From the NCBI GenBank assembly GCA_036345935.2, contig JADWOT020000001.1, positions 31,749,062 to 31,813,061 on the forward strand: a DNA stretch of 64,000 bases, given 5' to 3'. Under the pieces are notes generated by a model, which saw nothing but the letters and a program-made list of their open reading frames with translations, was not told the DNA's origin and did not search any database. Of the stretch, positions 47,954 to 60,270 are shown in pieces. The stretch's first letter is position 1. Each line of letters starts with the position of its first letter. The DNA is from Taenia hydatigena. Its lineage: Eukaryota > Platyhelminthes > Cestoda > Cyclophyllidea > Taeniidae. A program made the translations under genes and the position numbers.

Positions 47954-49332
47954 TTTGCTACTAAAATGTGGTACTGCTGAAAGTGAATTATTTGATCTCA
48001 CAATTATTATTTAACATCTTGCATTGGCCCGCTGATGTGAACTCATATCCTGGCTACTTACGGCAGGGTGGAAAGGATGGCGTAGAAACAATTTTGTGAA
48101 TGAGTCTACTCACCCATTACCAGACCTGTTCGCATTCGTTACCGGACCGTAGCAGTTATGTTGCGGTGTGGGAGGGATTACGCTTGCGAATCGTTACTTG
48201 CGAGAGATAGTGCGTCCTGGTCATTGCTACGCAACGATACGCTATTGTTTAGCCACTCCTTTGTGTTTATGCTCATTTGACGGCTGGCCAATCACTCTAG
48301 TTTAGAATGTCGTTGCACAATTTTGGCGATCTTATGCAGAGTGTGAAGCATTAGAATAAGATGGTAGCCGATGGTTAAAGGAGATGTAGTACATTGTTTG
48401 TTGGAACCGCCGGTTTCGGCCAAGGTCACAGAGGTGGCCGTACTGCCCTAGCTGCGTGGGCTGGCCTCCGGGCCATGCCAGCAGTCTATTTTCCTCAGTC
48501 CGTTGAATATATGTAAACATGTATATTCTGCTACAGCATTCTGTCTTCTTTTGCCTTCGAGGAAGCCTCGGGACGCTACAGGAGAGGTAATGCTAGATGT
48601 GAGGTGGAAAGAGCACATCGGGAATGAGTATGCCCATTAAATTGCTATATTGCAGATGTCTGTCGCATAGTCGATAAGCTGCATCGCTGACAACCCTGCT
48701 CACTCATTTCTTACTAGAACTGACACCGTTGATCAATATTTTAAAGTGGTGGCGCCTCTCACACCCACCCACTCACCCAATCCACTAATGCTCGTCTCAT
48801 TACCACCCACCCCATCCTGCTCGCATAGAAGGCAAAAAGAAGGCATTGCTGTGTCACAACTCTGTTAGCACGATACAATCATGCTATGGGGAGTGGGGAA
48901 GAGGGATAAGGAGAAAGGGAAAAAAACGAGGTGAGTGATCCCTAACAATTTAAACAGCAGAAGATGCGCCATCTTCCTGCGCGTTCTCTTCTTACTCCAG
49001 GTTGATGTTTTGGCCCTAAAATAACCAATGGAAGAAGAGAAGGATGAGGATGCAAAATGAGGAGGAGGAGAATGTTTGAGTTTGGAGAGCTTACGGAGGT
49101 GTTGAGCATTCCACTCTCGCCACCAGCGCTCAGCTATAAGAAGGAACAAAAACATGCAGATGTGGCTAAAGCCTGTAAGTTAGGTGGTTTAGATTGAAAA
49201 TAAAGCTAATGCTACTGCTAGCTGCCCAAACACTAAAAGCAAGTCAGCTGAATGACGTATACTGAGTCTGCACGTAATTATGGATCAAGTGATTGAGCAC
49301 AAAAGCATGAAGTAAGTCTTGAGCTAGAGCCA

Positions 49333-49549
49333 CTATGCAACTCTTACAAAGTGGCTTGGCCTGTACGAGGTGGAGGAGGAGGAGGAGGATAGAAGGGATT
49401 GCGACTCACTTGGATCGGTGCCTAGACACACGGCCTCAGTGGCCGGTGCAACCTCCTCGTCACGAAGGGAAGAGATTGCATAAGTGGTTGCCTCCCGGTC
49501 CACTGAGGCCGGTGGCAGCCTTTGGTGGTGGCGCCCATAGGGTCTCACC
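49333..49549 (-). other. Partner of the 47.3 kb block, with GGA/TCC repeat
   Basis: On the minus strand the frame continues from the S-V-G-V-E-V-R-P block through S-S-L-R-D-E-E-V to a serine run encoded by the (TCC)n tract. It is homologous to 47280-47390. There is no ATG at the start of the frame, so this would have to be an internal or terminal exon. Confidence 0.3.
49370..49389. repeat. (GGA)n microsatellite
   Basis: About six GGA units on the plus strand; encodes the serine run on the minus-strand frame. A similar (AGG)n tract lies at 8725-8742. Confidence 0.8.
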
Positions 49550-49798
49550 TCAACACCAACTGAGCGCTGGTGGCGCTCTCCCGCTGGCGAAATGGACACA
49601 CTTACAGTCGACAAGGGTTCCAGCGATACCAACAATTGCCCACAGGTACGACCATGTGAGTAGGTTCAGCACACTGCTCAAATTGAGCAGGGCCAAGCTC
49701 ACATACGCGAGCAGAAATACGGCATACAGCACTCCTTCTTTCGACAACATCGCGAGTAAGTCACGGAAATATGAAACTGGCGACGATGCGCCTGACAT
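49550..49798 (-). CDS. Small two-helix membrane protein, R2-like (82 aa)
   Basis: The frame begins at a true ATG with A at -3. Residues 10-21 match the L-L-A-M-L-S-K-E block of the family. Residues 23-47 form a strongly hydrophobic helix containing Y-A-V-F-L-L-A-Y-V-S-L-A-L-L-N, and residues 50-63 a second one. The C-end holds three Cys. The best relative is at 47109-47243 on the other strand, where the similarity also covers flanking DNA (GCATCGTCGC upstream). The last part overlaps, in another frame, a block that is also shared with 47.3 kb, so the true 3' end may be spliced. Of all the family copies this is the most complete single frame with a normal start. Confidence 0.45.
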   Translation of the reverse strand: MSGASSPVSYFRDLLAMLSKEGVLYAVFLLAYVSLALLNLSSVLNLLTWSYLWAIVGIAGTLVDCKCVHFASGRAPPALSWC

Positions 49799-50464
49799 AT
49801 TGATCGATGGATTGAAGACGACAATTTGAAATGCACGTGACAGCGTGCATTGAGTGTATCAGAGTGGTCGCGAGTGACTGAGAAATGTAGGGCTTTGTAA
49901 GCGATCTGGACAAGGAGAGAGTCGACGACCAAATAGCTGCAATTAATGTAGACAGATTAAAGCACATTGAGTGACATGCGGTGTAGAGAACTAAATACCA
50001 CTCCGAGTCATGCTTTTCTGTTACTGTCGTGGTGTTAGGCTTCGAGGGTGATCTGGATAATAAGAAAGCTAAGGGCAGAATTGAGGGGTCTTCGTGGATC
50101 ATGTCCAGTGGTAATGCAATAAGAGGAGTGAACGAACAAAAAGTCAGCGATAAGGAAGAGATGATGCAGTCATCGGTGAAAGGTGTTCCAGCAACTCATT
50201 TCCCTCTGTCTGTTGAATATATGCATTCTACCCTGATATTTGCCTTCTTTTGAATTCAAGGGACACTTCGAACCCCACAATAGGGAGCTGGCTTGGAAGT
50301 GGGATTATGAGGAGAAGGGGAAGAAAGAGGAGGAGAGGGAGAAGGGACCGCATTGACAAAGTCGCAAAAGTGGGAGATTACGGGTGCGATTCTTTGCCCT
50401 AACATTATCTGTGGCTCAGTAAACATGCATCATACTCCCTTAGCCTTCTCATGTCTCCTCACAG

Positions 50465-50604
50465 AGGAAATCAAAAAGCTTGCATCATTCCACACGAAAG
50501 GTAATTCAGTTAAATTGTCGAGCGCTCCCACCCCTATCATGATCAACTATCCCAGCAGAATCGAACCCGTTTTCACAATTGCATTGGGGTTAGTGGCAGA
50601 TGAG
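50465..50604 (+). other. Candidate internal exon with good splice sites
   Basis: A pyrimidine-rich acceptor (CTCATGTCTCCTCACAG) ends at 50464 and a consensus donor, GAG|GTAAGT, begins at 50605. The 140 bases between are open in one frame, E-E-I-K-K-L-A-S-F-H and onward to L-V-A-D-E. No homologue is recognised and no partner exon was identified. Confidence 0.25.
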
Positions 50605-50839
50605 GTAAGTTCAGACAATTAGCAGTCATGTCATGACAGCTGCCACACGAAGCAGAAGCTCAGGTTGCACTCCACTAAACAATAAAACTGTCAATGTGGT
50701 TGATGCTCAAATCAGAAAGCAATTGCAAATTTGGCTACTGTGCCACAGCGTCTACCTGTAGTTGGATGTGCTGGCATCGCAACCGGAAATTGTCATCTGG
50801 AAACGTAGCTTACAACCGACCAACCAACAAGATGTTAAG

Positions 50840-50950
50840 AGGAATTTTGTATAAATGCGCATCTTGTGTAAAGGTGAACGACACCTGCAAGACCATGTGA
50901 GTAAGATCAATCCATTGCTCCAATTGAGCAACGCGTCTATTCGCTTTGAC
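50840..50950 (-). repeat. Fragment of the 49.7 kb small membrane protein
   Basis: On the minus strand this matches the end of the first helix of the 49.7 kb frame at DNA level (GCTCAATT, GAGCA, ACTCACATGG). No intact frame remains. Confidence 0.4.
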
Positions 50951-50959
50951 TACGAACTT

Positions 50960-52090
50960 TGCTACAAAACACATGCTTAAAGTAAATTAGAGGGTACAAC
51001 TAGTTGATACAATGGCATGGCTAGCTGTGATTTGAATTACTTTTACGATTTGCTGACAAACATTACAATATCGCTATTACGTATTCATTTTACTGACGTA
51101 AATTGCAAATAGCTATTAGTACGTTCGCTACCTTAATTATACTCAAAAGTCGAAACTGTTGGCATTTGTCGTAATTATGGTCTTATCAAAAATACATAAA
51201 AATTTAAAGCTCGTTTGTTTTACCTGACAAACTTTGAACTGATTGACCCGATTTGTGCGCGACTCGCGTAAGTGGTGCGCGTTTACGGGGATAACTATTC
51301 TGGATTAATGCGCCTTCATTTGCCGCCTAATGTCGGCAACTCGGTAGGTATCGAGTATCACTTTATTGTTTTTAGTTTTTTAATTGTTGCGAGGTGCTTT
51401 AAATTCCGATTTGCTTCCTTTATGCACATACTTGTTAGAGTAGACGCAAAGGCCTCTCAGTGTGATTGTTGACGGTTATTTGTCAACCGCAAGGTCTCCT
51501 CACGTGCATGTTTCGCTGTGTAGATACAAATTTTGACTGTTTTAGCAGCTTTAGGTTGTTTGTGTTTTACTGACGTTTGGATTTGAGTAATGAGGCGTGA
51601 TTTTGTGGAGAGGTGCTAAAACCCTACGGAGCGCTTGGCAACTACTTGTTTGGTGCTTTCTTGCGATTAAGCACCCAGTTTGTGAATGTGTGTCGATGTA
51701 CGCTTTTGCCTTCTTGACCAGTTTATTTGTTAGACCAACCGTCTCATAAATAGCTGCAGTTGCTGTCACAACTTTTTGTTTTTTATTTGCACTACCTAAT
51801 CGCGTTGAATTTTTTGCTGCAAAACACTTCTTTGGTTTGAGTACGATTGCTTTGGCTGTTTTTAAAAAGTTTGTTATTTTAATAAGAATGAGTTTTGATG
51901 AGTGAGGTCTAGTTTGATGAAGGGACTTGTAAGTTTGGTAAAGTAAACGAAAAAGTCTCATAATGTGGCTGTTAGGACGTTTTGTTTTCCAACTACGATG
52001 CCTACTCACATACACTTTTCGCTATATGACACCTCGAGTGGTAAGTTAAGATTGTTTTTGGCAACTTGTAATTTGTTTGCTTTCTAATGG
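50960..52090. other. T-rich stretch upstream of the candidate micro-protein
   Basis: The plus strand is rich in T and G. The 154-codon minus-strand frame (52015-51551) is Lys-rich only because of that composition. Confidence 0.35.
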
Positions 52091-52129
52091 CGATAAATTT
52101 TGTTGGGAGGAGTTCTAACGTTGCTAAGG

Positions 52130-52432
52130 ATGTGGCAACTAATCATTATCATTTTCTTGCTAATAAGTAGTCACTACATTTACAAATGTTATTGTGCATT
52201 TTTAGCTCGTTTTCGTGGTAGAATAGACACAGAAGAAGAAGAGGATGAGGCTGCAGCAGTAATGGGTGTGAATCTCGCCTTCGCTATCACTTCGCATATT
52301 TCTCAGGTAAGATTGGATTGTGCTAAATGAGTTGTTGCTGTCCTTTATTGTGTGCAGCGGTGGAATCAATGTGCGTTCATATGTTGGGTGAGAAAGTGCT
52401 TTCTTTTTTACCTGGGTTGTTTGTTGTGTTGA
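52130..52432 (+). CDS. Candidate two-exon membrane micro-protein (83 aa)
   Basis: Exon 1 spans 52130-52306, from ATG through 59 codons to CAG|GTAAGA. The 51-nt intron 52307-52357 begins GTAAG, contains CTAAAT as a possible branch site and ends in TTTATTGTGTGCAG. Exon 2 spans 52358-52432, 24 codons and TGA. Residues 4-13 are an Ile/Leu-rich membrane anchor; a basic patch (R27, R29, R31) and an acidic run (E35-E40) follow. Exon 2 adds a Cys-rich hydrophobic end. No family is recognised. If the intron is retained, the frame stays open through it only as far as the TGA at 52328-52330. No TATA box or poly(A) signal was found nearby, which weakens the call. Confidence 0.3.
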
Positions 52433-52922
52433 TGTGATTCTTGCTGTGAAACATGTTGTGTAGAGGGCCTTGGTGATGGCTTAATCGTAGGTTGCATAAG
52501 TTGGTGTCTCTGAGTGAGGTGGACGCAGCAGTGGGAAGCTTGGGCATCACTACGCAGACTGTACTTTGTAGCAGTCTTATGTGTTTGCTTGTTAATGCGT
52601 TTCTTGTTTTCCTATCAGTAGTAATGTTTGTGAATGTCAGCCTTGCAGCGCATTGAAGCCTCACACATCGGTCTTTCCATTTTTGGGCTTTTTCCTTCTC
52701 AGGTGCTACAAACTTACCTTGGTGGTTGTGATGGTAAAGTAACATGTGATGAGTGTGTGGAATGGTAGGCACTGCAAGATGTTGGAGTGATTCGCGGTGG
52801 CGGTGGCGGTGGGGGCGTCCCTGTCTGGGTTGTGTGATGCGACTGTTGGTATGGACGACAGGGTCTACTACTGTTATTATGTCACCGTCTCTTTGTTTTC
52901 GCGGGCATGGGTGGGTGGGTGT

Positions 52923-53705
52923 TCTGAATTGGATTTCTTGTTGAAAAAGTGGTTGGAATATTGCAAAGGTGGGAGGATGGAAATGTTAGTCATGAAATAA
53001 TATTTTGTGCTCGTTTATGCGGACTTACAAAGGGTAGTGGTGGATTGGTTGGAATGAGCCTCCCTTTTGGGTGTTGGGAAGATGTGGAAGTGGATAGGAA
53101 AGTGTTGATGTGTTTAAAGTGATGGAAATGGCGTCTTTTGCACTTGTAGCGAGCTAAGTGGCATGAATGTGTCACGGAGTGGTCTCGTGGACACATTGAG
53201 ATGAATGCTGGAACAAATTGTGGGCCCGTACGGGCGGTGGTGGTGGTGGTGGTGGCAGTGCCGAGGATGGATCCTCCCTCAACGATCTATGGCTTCAATG
53301 AGCAGTCTTGAGGCGTTGTTTACTGACTCACACCCACCCACCTATCAATTCACCCGCCAGCCCATGCTCTGCTCGATGTCGTCAAGGGCATAGGATGTTT
53401 GGAAGAGGTGATTGGGAGTACCCTCTTGTGTGTGCAGAAAACCACACGTGAACTTGTTCTCCTTCCCTCCCCTCTTCTGCCCTGCCCTGCCCTGCCCTTC
53501 TGTCTTCCCCTTCCTTCTGCCGCCATCGCCGCTGCTGCTTCTGCTCCTTATAGTAATGTGAATACTTTAGCTATCATTATTGCTGCTACCATTGGTAATA
53601 CTTAACTGCTGCTACCATTGAAACCAGTAAAGGCGCCTTTCTTCCTTCGGAATATGCAGGATGTGTTGGATATTTAGGAGTAGGCTAGGGACACTACTCC
53701 GACAT
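52923..53705 (+). repeat. Direct duplication with 560-1330
   Basis: Partner block. It contains (GGT)n at 53235-53255 and (CCCTG)n at about 53478-53498, which are shorter or absent in the first copy. Confidence 0.6.
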
Positions 53706-53709
53706 TTAG

Positions 53710-55270
53710 TGATCATTTACTTACCCATTCCTGATTTATTAATTCATTCCTGCCCGATTGTACACATTGAAGATGTTGTGAAGAAGTTGACTGGGCATTT
53801 AGCACCCTGCGTCGTTGCTGGTGACATGGGCTGACGCAGTTGAGCTCTTGTCTGATGGCACCAATGAAAATATTATCCATTGCTCCCTTGAGGCGGTGCA
53901 TCAGGCATAAAACAGTTGTTTGTGCGTCTACTCTCTTCCACTCATTCTCCACCATTTGGTGTGAGTTGGTATCTCTGCAGGTGGTCACGTGTAAGAACTC
54001 TCGGTCGACGAATGGGGTCGCCAGTTCAATCATGGAAGAGCAATTGCTGACCGAAAGTGCCCACAACAACCTCTGGAAGTGCATCGAAATGGAGATCGGT
54101 TAAGCAAGCGCATTTGACGCAGTTGAAATCAGCGCCCTGTGGTAGTATCAACCGCAAAGATGGAGCCAGCTTACCACCACCACCGGTACCGTCTCTGAAA
54201 GGACAGCTGTGAAATGTCACTACATAACTGAAATGAGTAGAACCTTGATTACGAGTTCATTATAACATGCATACATGAGAGTTCTTCCAGAATTCCAGAC
54301 AATAGTCCTCCATAGCCTAGAATTTTATTGTTCTTATGTGACCATGTAACACTCGTTTTCTAATCAGTCGATCTGCTGTGCAAAAAATAAAAATAACTAT
54401 TCTTATGACAGATCTATCCTACAATTTTTCCATTGGCTGCCACTCAGTCATCAGATGTTCCAGAAGTCTTTTCACGGTCAACAAGAAATCTGACCAATTA
54501 AAAGAAACGGAACATGTAATTGGACTTTTCCCGACATAAATCCGATGTTTGCTTGCAGCTATGTAGGCTGGTTTGTGGACATAAAATCCTCCTGGAACTC
54601 GTCACTTTCCATTGGCTATTGACCAGCGAATCAGATGGCGCTTAGCCGAGGAAAGATTTACGGTCGCCTTATGGGATACCTGAATCGGCATTTTGGGGTC
54701 TGCGTCAAATCATCTTAGTTCGAATCTCACAACAAATGCATGATAGCATTGTTGTAAGTCGACAGAGCAACCCGATTCATGGTAAATGAGGTTTGGGAAC
54801 GATTTTGTATCAAGTACTAAGTTACCTTACGTTGCAAAGGATTGTCATGACCACTGCCCATTCAATATCGTAATAGAGGCTTCGTTTGATAGGCTCAAAG
54901 CTACCCAAATGAACATTTTGCCATTCTTTTGCGAGTTTTAATGGGACTTTATTCAACTCCACCCAAACTAGCTTCTTTTGAGCAAAAAACGTAGCCCTCA
55001 TGAGTTCTCCCCTACCCCGTGGAGGTACATACGTAATTGTGTAAATGAGACGCTGGACCCAGTGACAAATCATTGCATTTTCACTTGTAAAGGTCATAGC
55101 ACTCCTCAGAATGTGAAAATTTAAGCACCTTGCAACATTTCGAGACTCCCTTGAAGGCAACAGAGGGCGCGTTACTAGGACAGAATGTGCATATTCAATA
55201 AACAGAGGACACGGGGATGCTGACATGGCCCAGAGGCCAGTTCACGCGACTAGAACAACATGGCCACTCA
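53710..55270. other. No supported gene
   Basis: Overlapping frames on both strands at 53713-54103 cancel each other as evidence. Bases 55145-55230 hold a small dispersed segment also seen at 48.5 and 50.2 kb. Confidence 0.35.
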
Positions 55271-55279
55271 AGTCAGGGT

Positions 55280-56230
55280 AGCTGGAAGTGAGATGAACGC
55301 AAAATCCATTGTACACACTTCTACGGATGTCGGTAAGCTTCTGACCTTGCAGATAGAAACGGGGTACGAGGGAGCAGTCCCACTCTGCATGGAGGATGAC
55401 TTTCCCTCAATTAGGCCAAAGACGGTTTAAAAGGAGCTGCAGACGAGTGTGTTATCAATATTTTGCAATTTATTTGTACCGGACGACTACCCAGTCATGA
55501 TGCACGAGTGTCAGCTCACTTGCTTTTTTCAAATGCCACCAACAGTATCGCTATGTATTCACACATTGTGACTGCAGCGTTTCAGGTCAGGTCTAACATG
55601 TGGCCCACTCACACTTTCAGGTATCGACCACGCGTTTACCGGTTGACTAACTTGTCATTCGCTCGTGATACTGTTAAACAAAAGATTTTAATCCTTTAGT
55701 TAGACGGGAATGAGTGTATTAGGCTATGGCTAGTATGCACGGTGGTAGATGTCAGTGGACGTTTCTAAGCGATGATGGAACAAAGCGTCCAAAAGAAGAT
55801 ATCTCTTTTCCCACTCGACAGCTTTGTGCAGCTGCAAGACATTGACGAGATTGCAGGAAGTCTCTCGTGATGCGCTCAGTCCCTGCGAGGTGACTTGGTA
55901 AAAACCAATGTCTTAAGGGCGTGCGATGTCTTACTGACCACAAGCCTAGTTGTGGCATCAACTCACTAAGGCACAAGGTTCCGGTTCTGCGTTTGGCTGT
56001 AAGATGAGCAAACCATGGTCATGCAGAGGAAGAGCCAAGTATCAATCGGATTGACTCTTCAATGGTGCATTTACCAGCCTCGATGGATTTCAGGCCTCGT
56101 CCAAATTCATCTTCACAACCATCCAGTCAGCTTTACTATCGCAGTACCTTGCGTCAGCGATATCCATAGAGGTGTCTTTCTGACCTAAGAGAGTCCTCAT
56201 AATTTTGGTGGTATTGGGACCCACTAGAAG
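55280..56230 (-). repeat. Inverted duplication with 37550-38470
   Basis: Partner block on the opposite strand. No gene is supported. Confidence 0.7.
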
Positions 56231-56539
56231 AATAATGACAAAGAAGAATAATTAAGGGAAATATTTTCCGTCTCCTTGCTTGTTAGAGTCTATTACTGCA
56301 AGCTGTCGACTCTGAATTTCTCTGAAAAACCACTGTTTGGGAAAGTTGGTTAACGAGGTAGTTGGGTTAGCCAAACGGGTCAGACGATAAATGAGCAGCA
56401 GGTACTTAAGAGAGATTAAGATGAGTAGCATAAGTGCCTTGAATGTGAATGCTATTAGGTGCTTGAATGGAAGCTAAGAACATGGGTTTTGATTTTAAAG
56501 AATTAATTGGTAAAGACAAGGAATGAATCCTACATACCT

Positions 56540-56900
56540 ATCCACCCACTTTGACGTCATTTCCTTAAAAGAAGAAGATTAATGCAGGTAGTTGGCATCC
56601 ACTTTCATTGATAACATCATGAGTGGAGAAGGATGATGAGGATTAACCACTGCATCATTCATCACCCACTTTGTCAAATCGGCACATTTCCGATACACCA
56701 AGACTAGGCGAGAGGCGTTCGGCGAGGACGCATCTCGCTACGGAGTCGTTGCCGTCTGCCCTCGAGGGAGAAGGCTACTCACTAATCCAGCATAACCCTC
56801 ATCACTCTGCCCCATTCGCTCTGTTTATTGCAAACATGTACATTTGGTCTCAGTATTATGCCTTCTTTTGTCTTCAAGGAAGTCTTGGAGCGCTATAAGT
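56540..56900 (-). repeat. R1 repeat copy, twin of 10490-10810
   Basis: The hairpin is CGAGAGGCG at 56709-56717 with CGCATCTCG at 56729-56737. After 56820 it continues into a segment also seen at 48500-48590, 50205-50280 and, inverted, 55145-55230. Confidence 0.6.
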
Positions 56901-56902
56901 GG

Positions 56903-57370
56903 TGCATGCCTATTCGCATGATATCAGCCGTGAACAAAGGTGCAAATAAAATAAAGTGAGACAAGGTCCAAGGTCTTTGCTAGGAGGTGCTGATTGCTGA
57001 CAAAATTATGCAACAACAATTTATTTGACTAGGCCTGCCTCTCGAATCGGGAGGTGCAGGAGACAGTACGAGATTTTGTTTCTCCGGCCACCGATTTTTT
57101 CGACGAAACGACGGGGACGCTTTGTTCCTTCTGCATGGTCACTCTGGACGAGAAATGGCTGCCCCGAAAGCTGAGTGCGTCCATTCAGCTAGACCCAAAT
57201 TTTGTGGTGGACAGACATGCAGAATGTGAATATTCGGTAGACCTTTCTAATCTTTGTGCTGTCGGCGGATTTCAATTCGACTAAAAGGCTGTGACTAGTA
57301 TTAAAAAACAGAAATTGATGTTTATTGTTGCGCTTTTAGTTTATTTGGTTGGTAGAAGATTCAAGTGGTC
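56903..57370 (+). repeat. R3 repeat copy with AATAAA at its front
   Basis: Begins with a GCAAATAAAATAAAG block also present at 29391. The 57054-57284 frame starts at GTG, not ATG, so it is not a likely gene, though its R-D-F-V start is shared with the 5.3 kb copy. Confidence 0.5.
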
Positions 57371-58800
57371 GACGTTCAGACACACTGCAGTAAATTTGGC
57401 GTCAATCCCTTTCTTCTTAGCCGTTGCTTCCTTTGGCCGAGTAGCTTGAACACAGGTGGGTGACAGTTTGGGAAACTAACTAACCCAATTTCGCCATTAG
57501 TAGTAAACAGCCACTGAAACGAATTCTGCGTATTAATACGACAATTTAAAAGATACCAGTTGGCATGTAAGGAAGTATGTTACGCTTGCTGATTGCAGCA
57601 AGAAGTAGGCCATGCAGTGGAATTGACCACTGGCCATGAGGCAGTCCAGACCATTCAGTTAGTTTGACAGTATGAAAGGCGATTCCAGAGGGTCAATAGA
57701 CAGCCATTCTCAGCCTTAAGGTGTCGGACTAATGCTCCACATAGTAGCGGGCCAGTCAGCTGCCTAGCTCGCATCATAATCAACGCACGCATTGCAAAAT
57801 CACTCTCTAGATGTTGTTCGAACACCAACTAGTCAGAGAGGGACGTCACCTGTTGCTCAGAGCAAACCGTCTAATTTGTTACACAAAGGCTTTTATTTAT
57901 GACGCGTAAACGGCGATCGTTTAAACATTGCTTAGGCACGCAGACACAACACTAGAATGTCAGCAGTCGAGAAGCGAGACGTCTTTCTCCCCTTCCATCA
58001 CTGCCACTAACGTCGCAAGTTTTCCACACCCTCCAGGGCACCGTAGGCCTCCAATGCTCTTTACGCACACGCCTTTGACCGCTCACTCATTTAACGAATC
58101 TCACTAATTCCCTGTTATGAATTCGTTGTAAGTGTGGCAGAGTTTACAAGGCCTTGCATGAGTCTGGGAAACACAACCCACCACAACTAACAGATCCTGA
58201 GATGCTGATGTTGTCCTTGTGAGAAAAAACTTGCACCCACCTGTTGTACCCTTATACCAGTTTGAATAACTTTGCCATCTTCTACACATTTTGGGTTTAT
58301 TTTGCTAATTTTTTGGTTCGATTTCACCCACACACATTTTACCAACACCTGACTAACCGGACTAGTTAATCACCTTCAAACAATACTTCCGTATGGCATC
58401 AGCATTGCGAAAAGGCGATGGCAATACACAAAAAGCAAAGCTACAGTGTCAAATCACGCGTTTCCAATATACACTACGAGGTCCAAATCCCTCTCAAACA
58501 ACACCTCTTTAGCGAGAGCCAGTGCGGTGACCATTGCGTCGCCTTCCACAGCAATATATCCTTCAGACAACGCGAATGTCAGTCTCGCAAAATGGCAGTC
58601 CATTCTCCCGATCTCGTAGTGCCCTAACAAATCCCTATCAATTCATTCGCCTACATAGTTACTCAATTCACCTGCTACTTAAATGACTCCTTAGTAGCAT
58701 ATACTATCCCTAGATCGAACCGCACGATCTTAGATACAGGTCCAAATAAGGTTTATAAAATTTGGCATCAGGTCAAAAAAAATTGACTAATTGAAGCTGC
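57370..58800. other. No supported gene
   Basis: Apparently unique. Short frames only. Confidence 0.35.
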
Positions 58801-58809
58801 TACAAACCC

Positions 58810-59500
58810 AACAGACTCAAGACAGCCTCATCGTTAATTTGAGATCCGCCGACAACACGAATGGCAGAAATGTCAACCTCCATCCACAAATGTGCACTCC
58901 CGTCCACCGCAGAAAATCAGTCCAGCTGGATGACCACATTGAACCTTCGTGGGAGTCAGCCCTCGTCTTGAGTAAAAATGAGCATCTGCACACTGAGGAT
59001 GTAAGGTAAGGTGACCAAGCGGCAGGAACGAAGCGCCGTTGTCCATTCACCAGACGCATCAGTGGTCGCAGAAATTAAAATCGCGTACTATCTTCTGCGC
59101 AGCCTAAGCCGAGAGGCATGCCTGTTCAAATAAATCAGTGTTGCATAATATTTGTCAGCAGTCAGTACCTCCTAGCACTGACCTTGGACATCGATTTCGA
59201 TTTTCAGGTACATCCTCAATGGTGTCTTCAACTCTTATAATTCCATTTCGACTCTAGCATGGACAGCATCCTCGTTCGTGTTTGTTGCCGCCTCCAGTGA
59301 ATTCTACAGGCAGAGAATCGTCTCTATTTGTTCTTTCTGTTAAGCCTGTTTAAAAGAGAGAAGAACATAGGTTATTGAATCCAATGTACAACGAGGAATG
59401 CAAACGGAGCGGATGGTTGAATGGACCACTGGGTGGGATGGTTTGCTGGAGCAGTTAGGTTAGATAGAATCTGGTGGAAGAGAGGAAAACGAAATGAAAT
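58810..59500 (-). repeat. R3 repeat copy, inverted
   Basis: Matches the reverse complement of 25300-25940 throughout. A further R3 fragment in plus orientation follows at 59590-59800. Confidence 0.55.
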
Positions 59501-59839
59501 ATTGATTACACAAGTAACATGCGAATAGATGGATGAGTGAGCCAGTGGAGGGATACATACTTTGTGAGCGATCGGAACGCTCGGTCAGTGCATGAAATCA
59601 GCCGAGATAAATGGGTTTAGATGCTCAAATTTACTCTGGGCAAGAGCTGGCTTCCGCGAAAATTGATGGCGGTTAGACATTTCTGCTCTTCGTATTGACA
59701 GTGGACTTCAACAGGGCGAGAAAGCTGTGCTTAGTAAAGAAAAACAAAATTGAGGTTTCTTATTACGCCTTGAGTTTGTTTGACTCGTAAAAGCTTTAAG
59801 TGGTCGCCTTTCTGAAGCGCTGCAACGAATTCGACATTC

Positions 59840-60270
59840 ATCTTTTCTCACTTAGCCATGTCAGAACGAGTAGCTAGAATACAGGTAGGCGACATTCTCC
59901 ATTACTAGTTGCATGAGTAACGAGGTAGCTTGATGAGGATGAAGGATGCTAAGAGAAGGCCTGGCCACATCACGGCTTCGTTGTTGCCTCTATGGTAGGT
60001 GCTGCTGTGAGAAGGCAGAGATGCATGCACAGTTGCCGCTTCGCTGATCAGTAAGGCCTGAGTTACCGCCACCACAGCCACTTTGCCACATGGGCACATT
60101 CGCCATATATATGTGCTGGACTAAGTAGTTCTCAATGTTAGGTGAGAAGCCTTTGGCGAACACGCTTCTCCATATGGAACTGTCGTCATCTGTTTTCAAG
60201 GAAGAAAAAGGACTCGTTCCGTCTGCTCTCACTCTTCCGTTTTGAACGGAAGAGAGTCGAGTCATTCACA
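59840..60270 (-). repeat. Long R1 repeat copy with two hairpins
   Basis: TATATAT at 60106-60112. Hairpin 1 is GAGAAGC (60144-60150) / GCTTCTC (60164-60170). Hairpin 2 is CTCTTCCGTT (60232-60241) / AACGGAAGAG (60245-60254), 10 bp with a 3-nt loop. The minus-strand frame at 60099-59905 starts at an ATG and resembles frames at 4370 and 22.9 kb. Confidence 0.6.

Noticed and set aside
51551..52015. 154-codon Lys-rich minus-strand frame
   Set aside because: Its composition simply mirrors the T-rich plus strand, and no start context, splice site or homologue supports it.
4245..60270. CRISPR array or other prokaryotic repeat system
   Set aside because: The repeats are diverged, irregularly spaced, on both strands and hundreds of bases long, and the sequence is eukaryotic in character.
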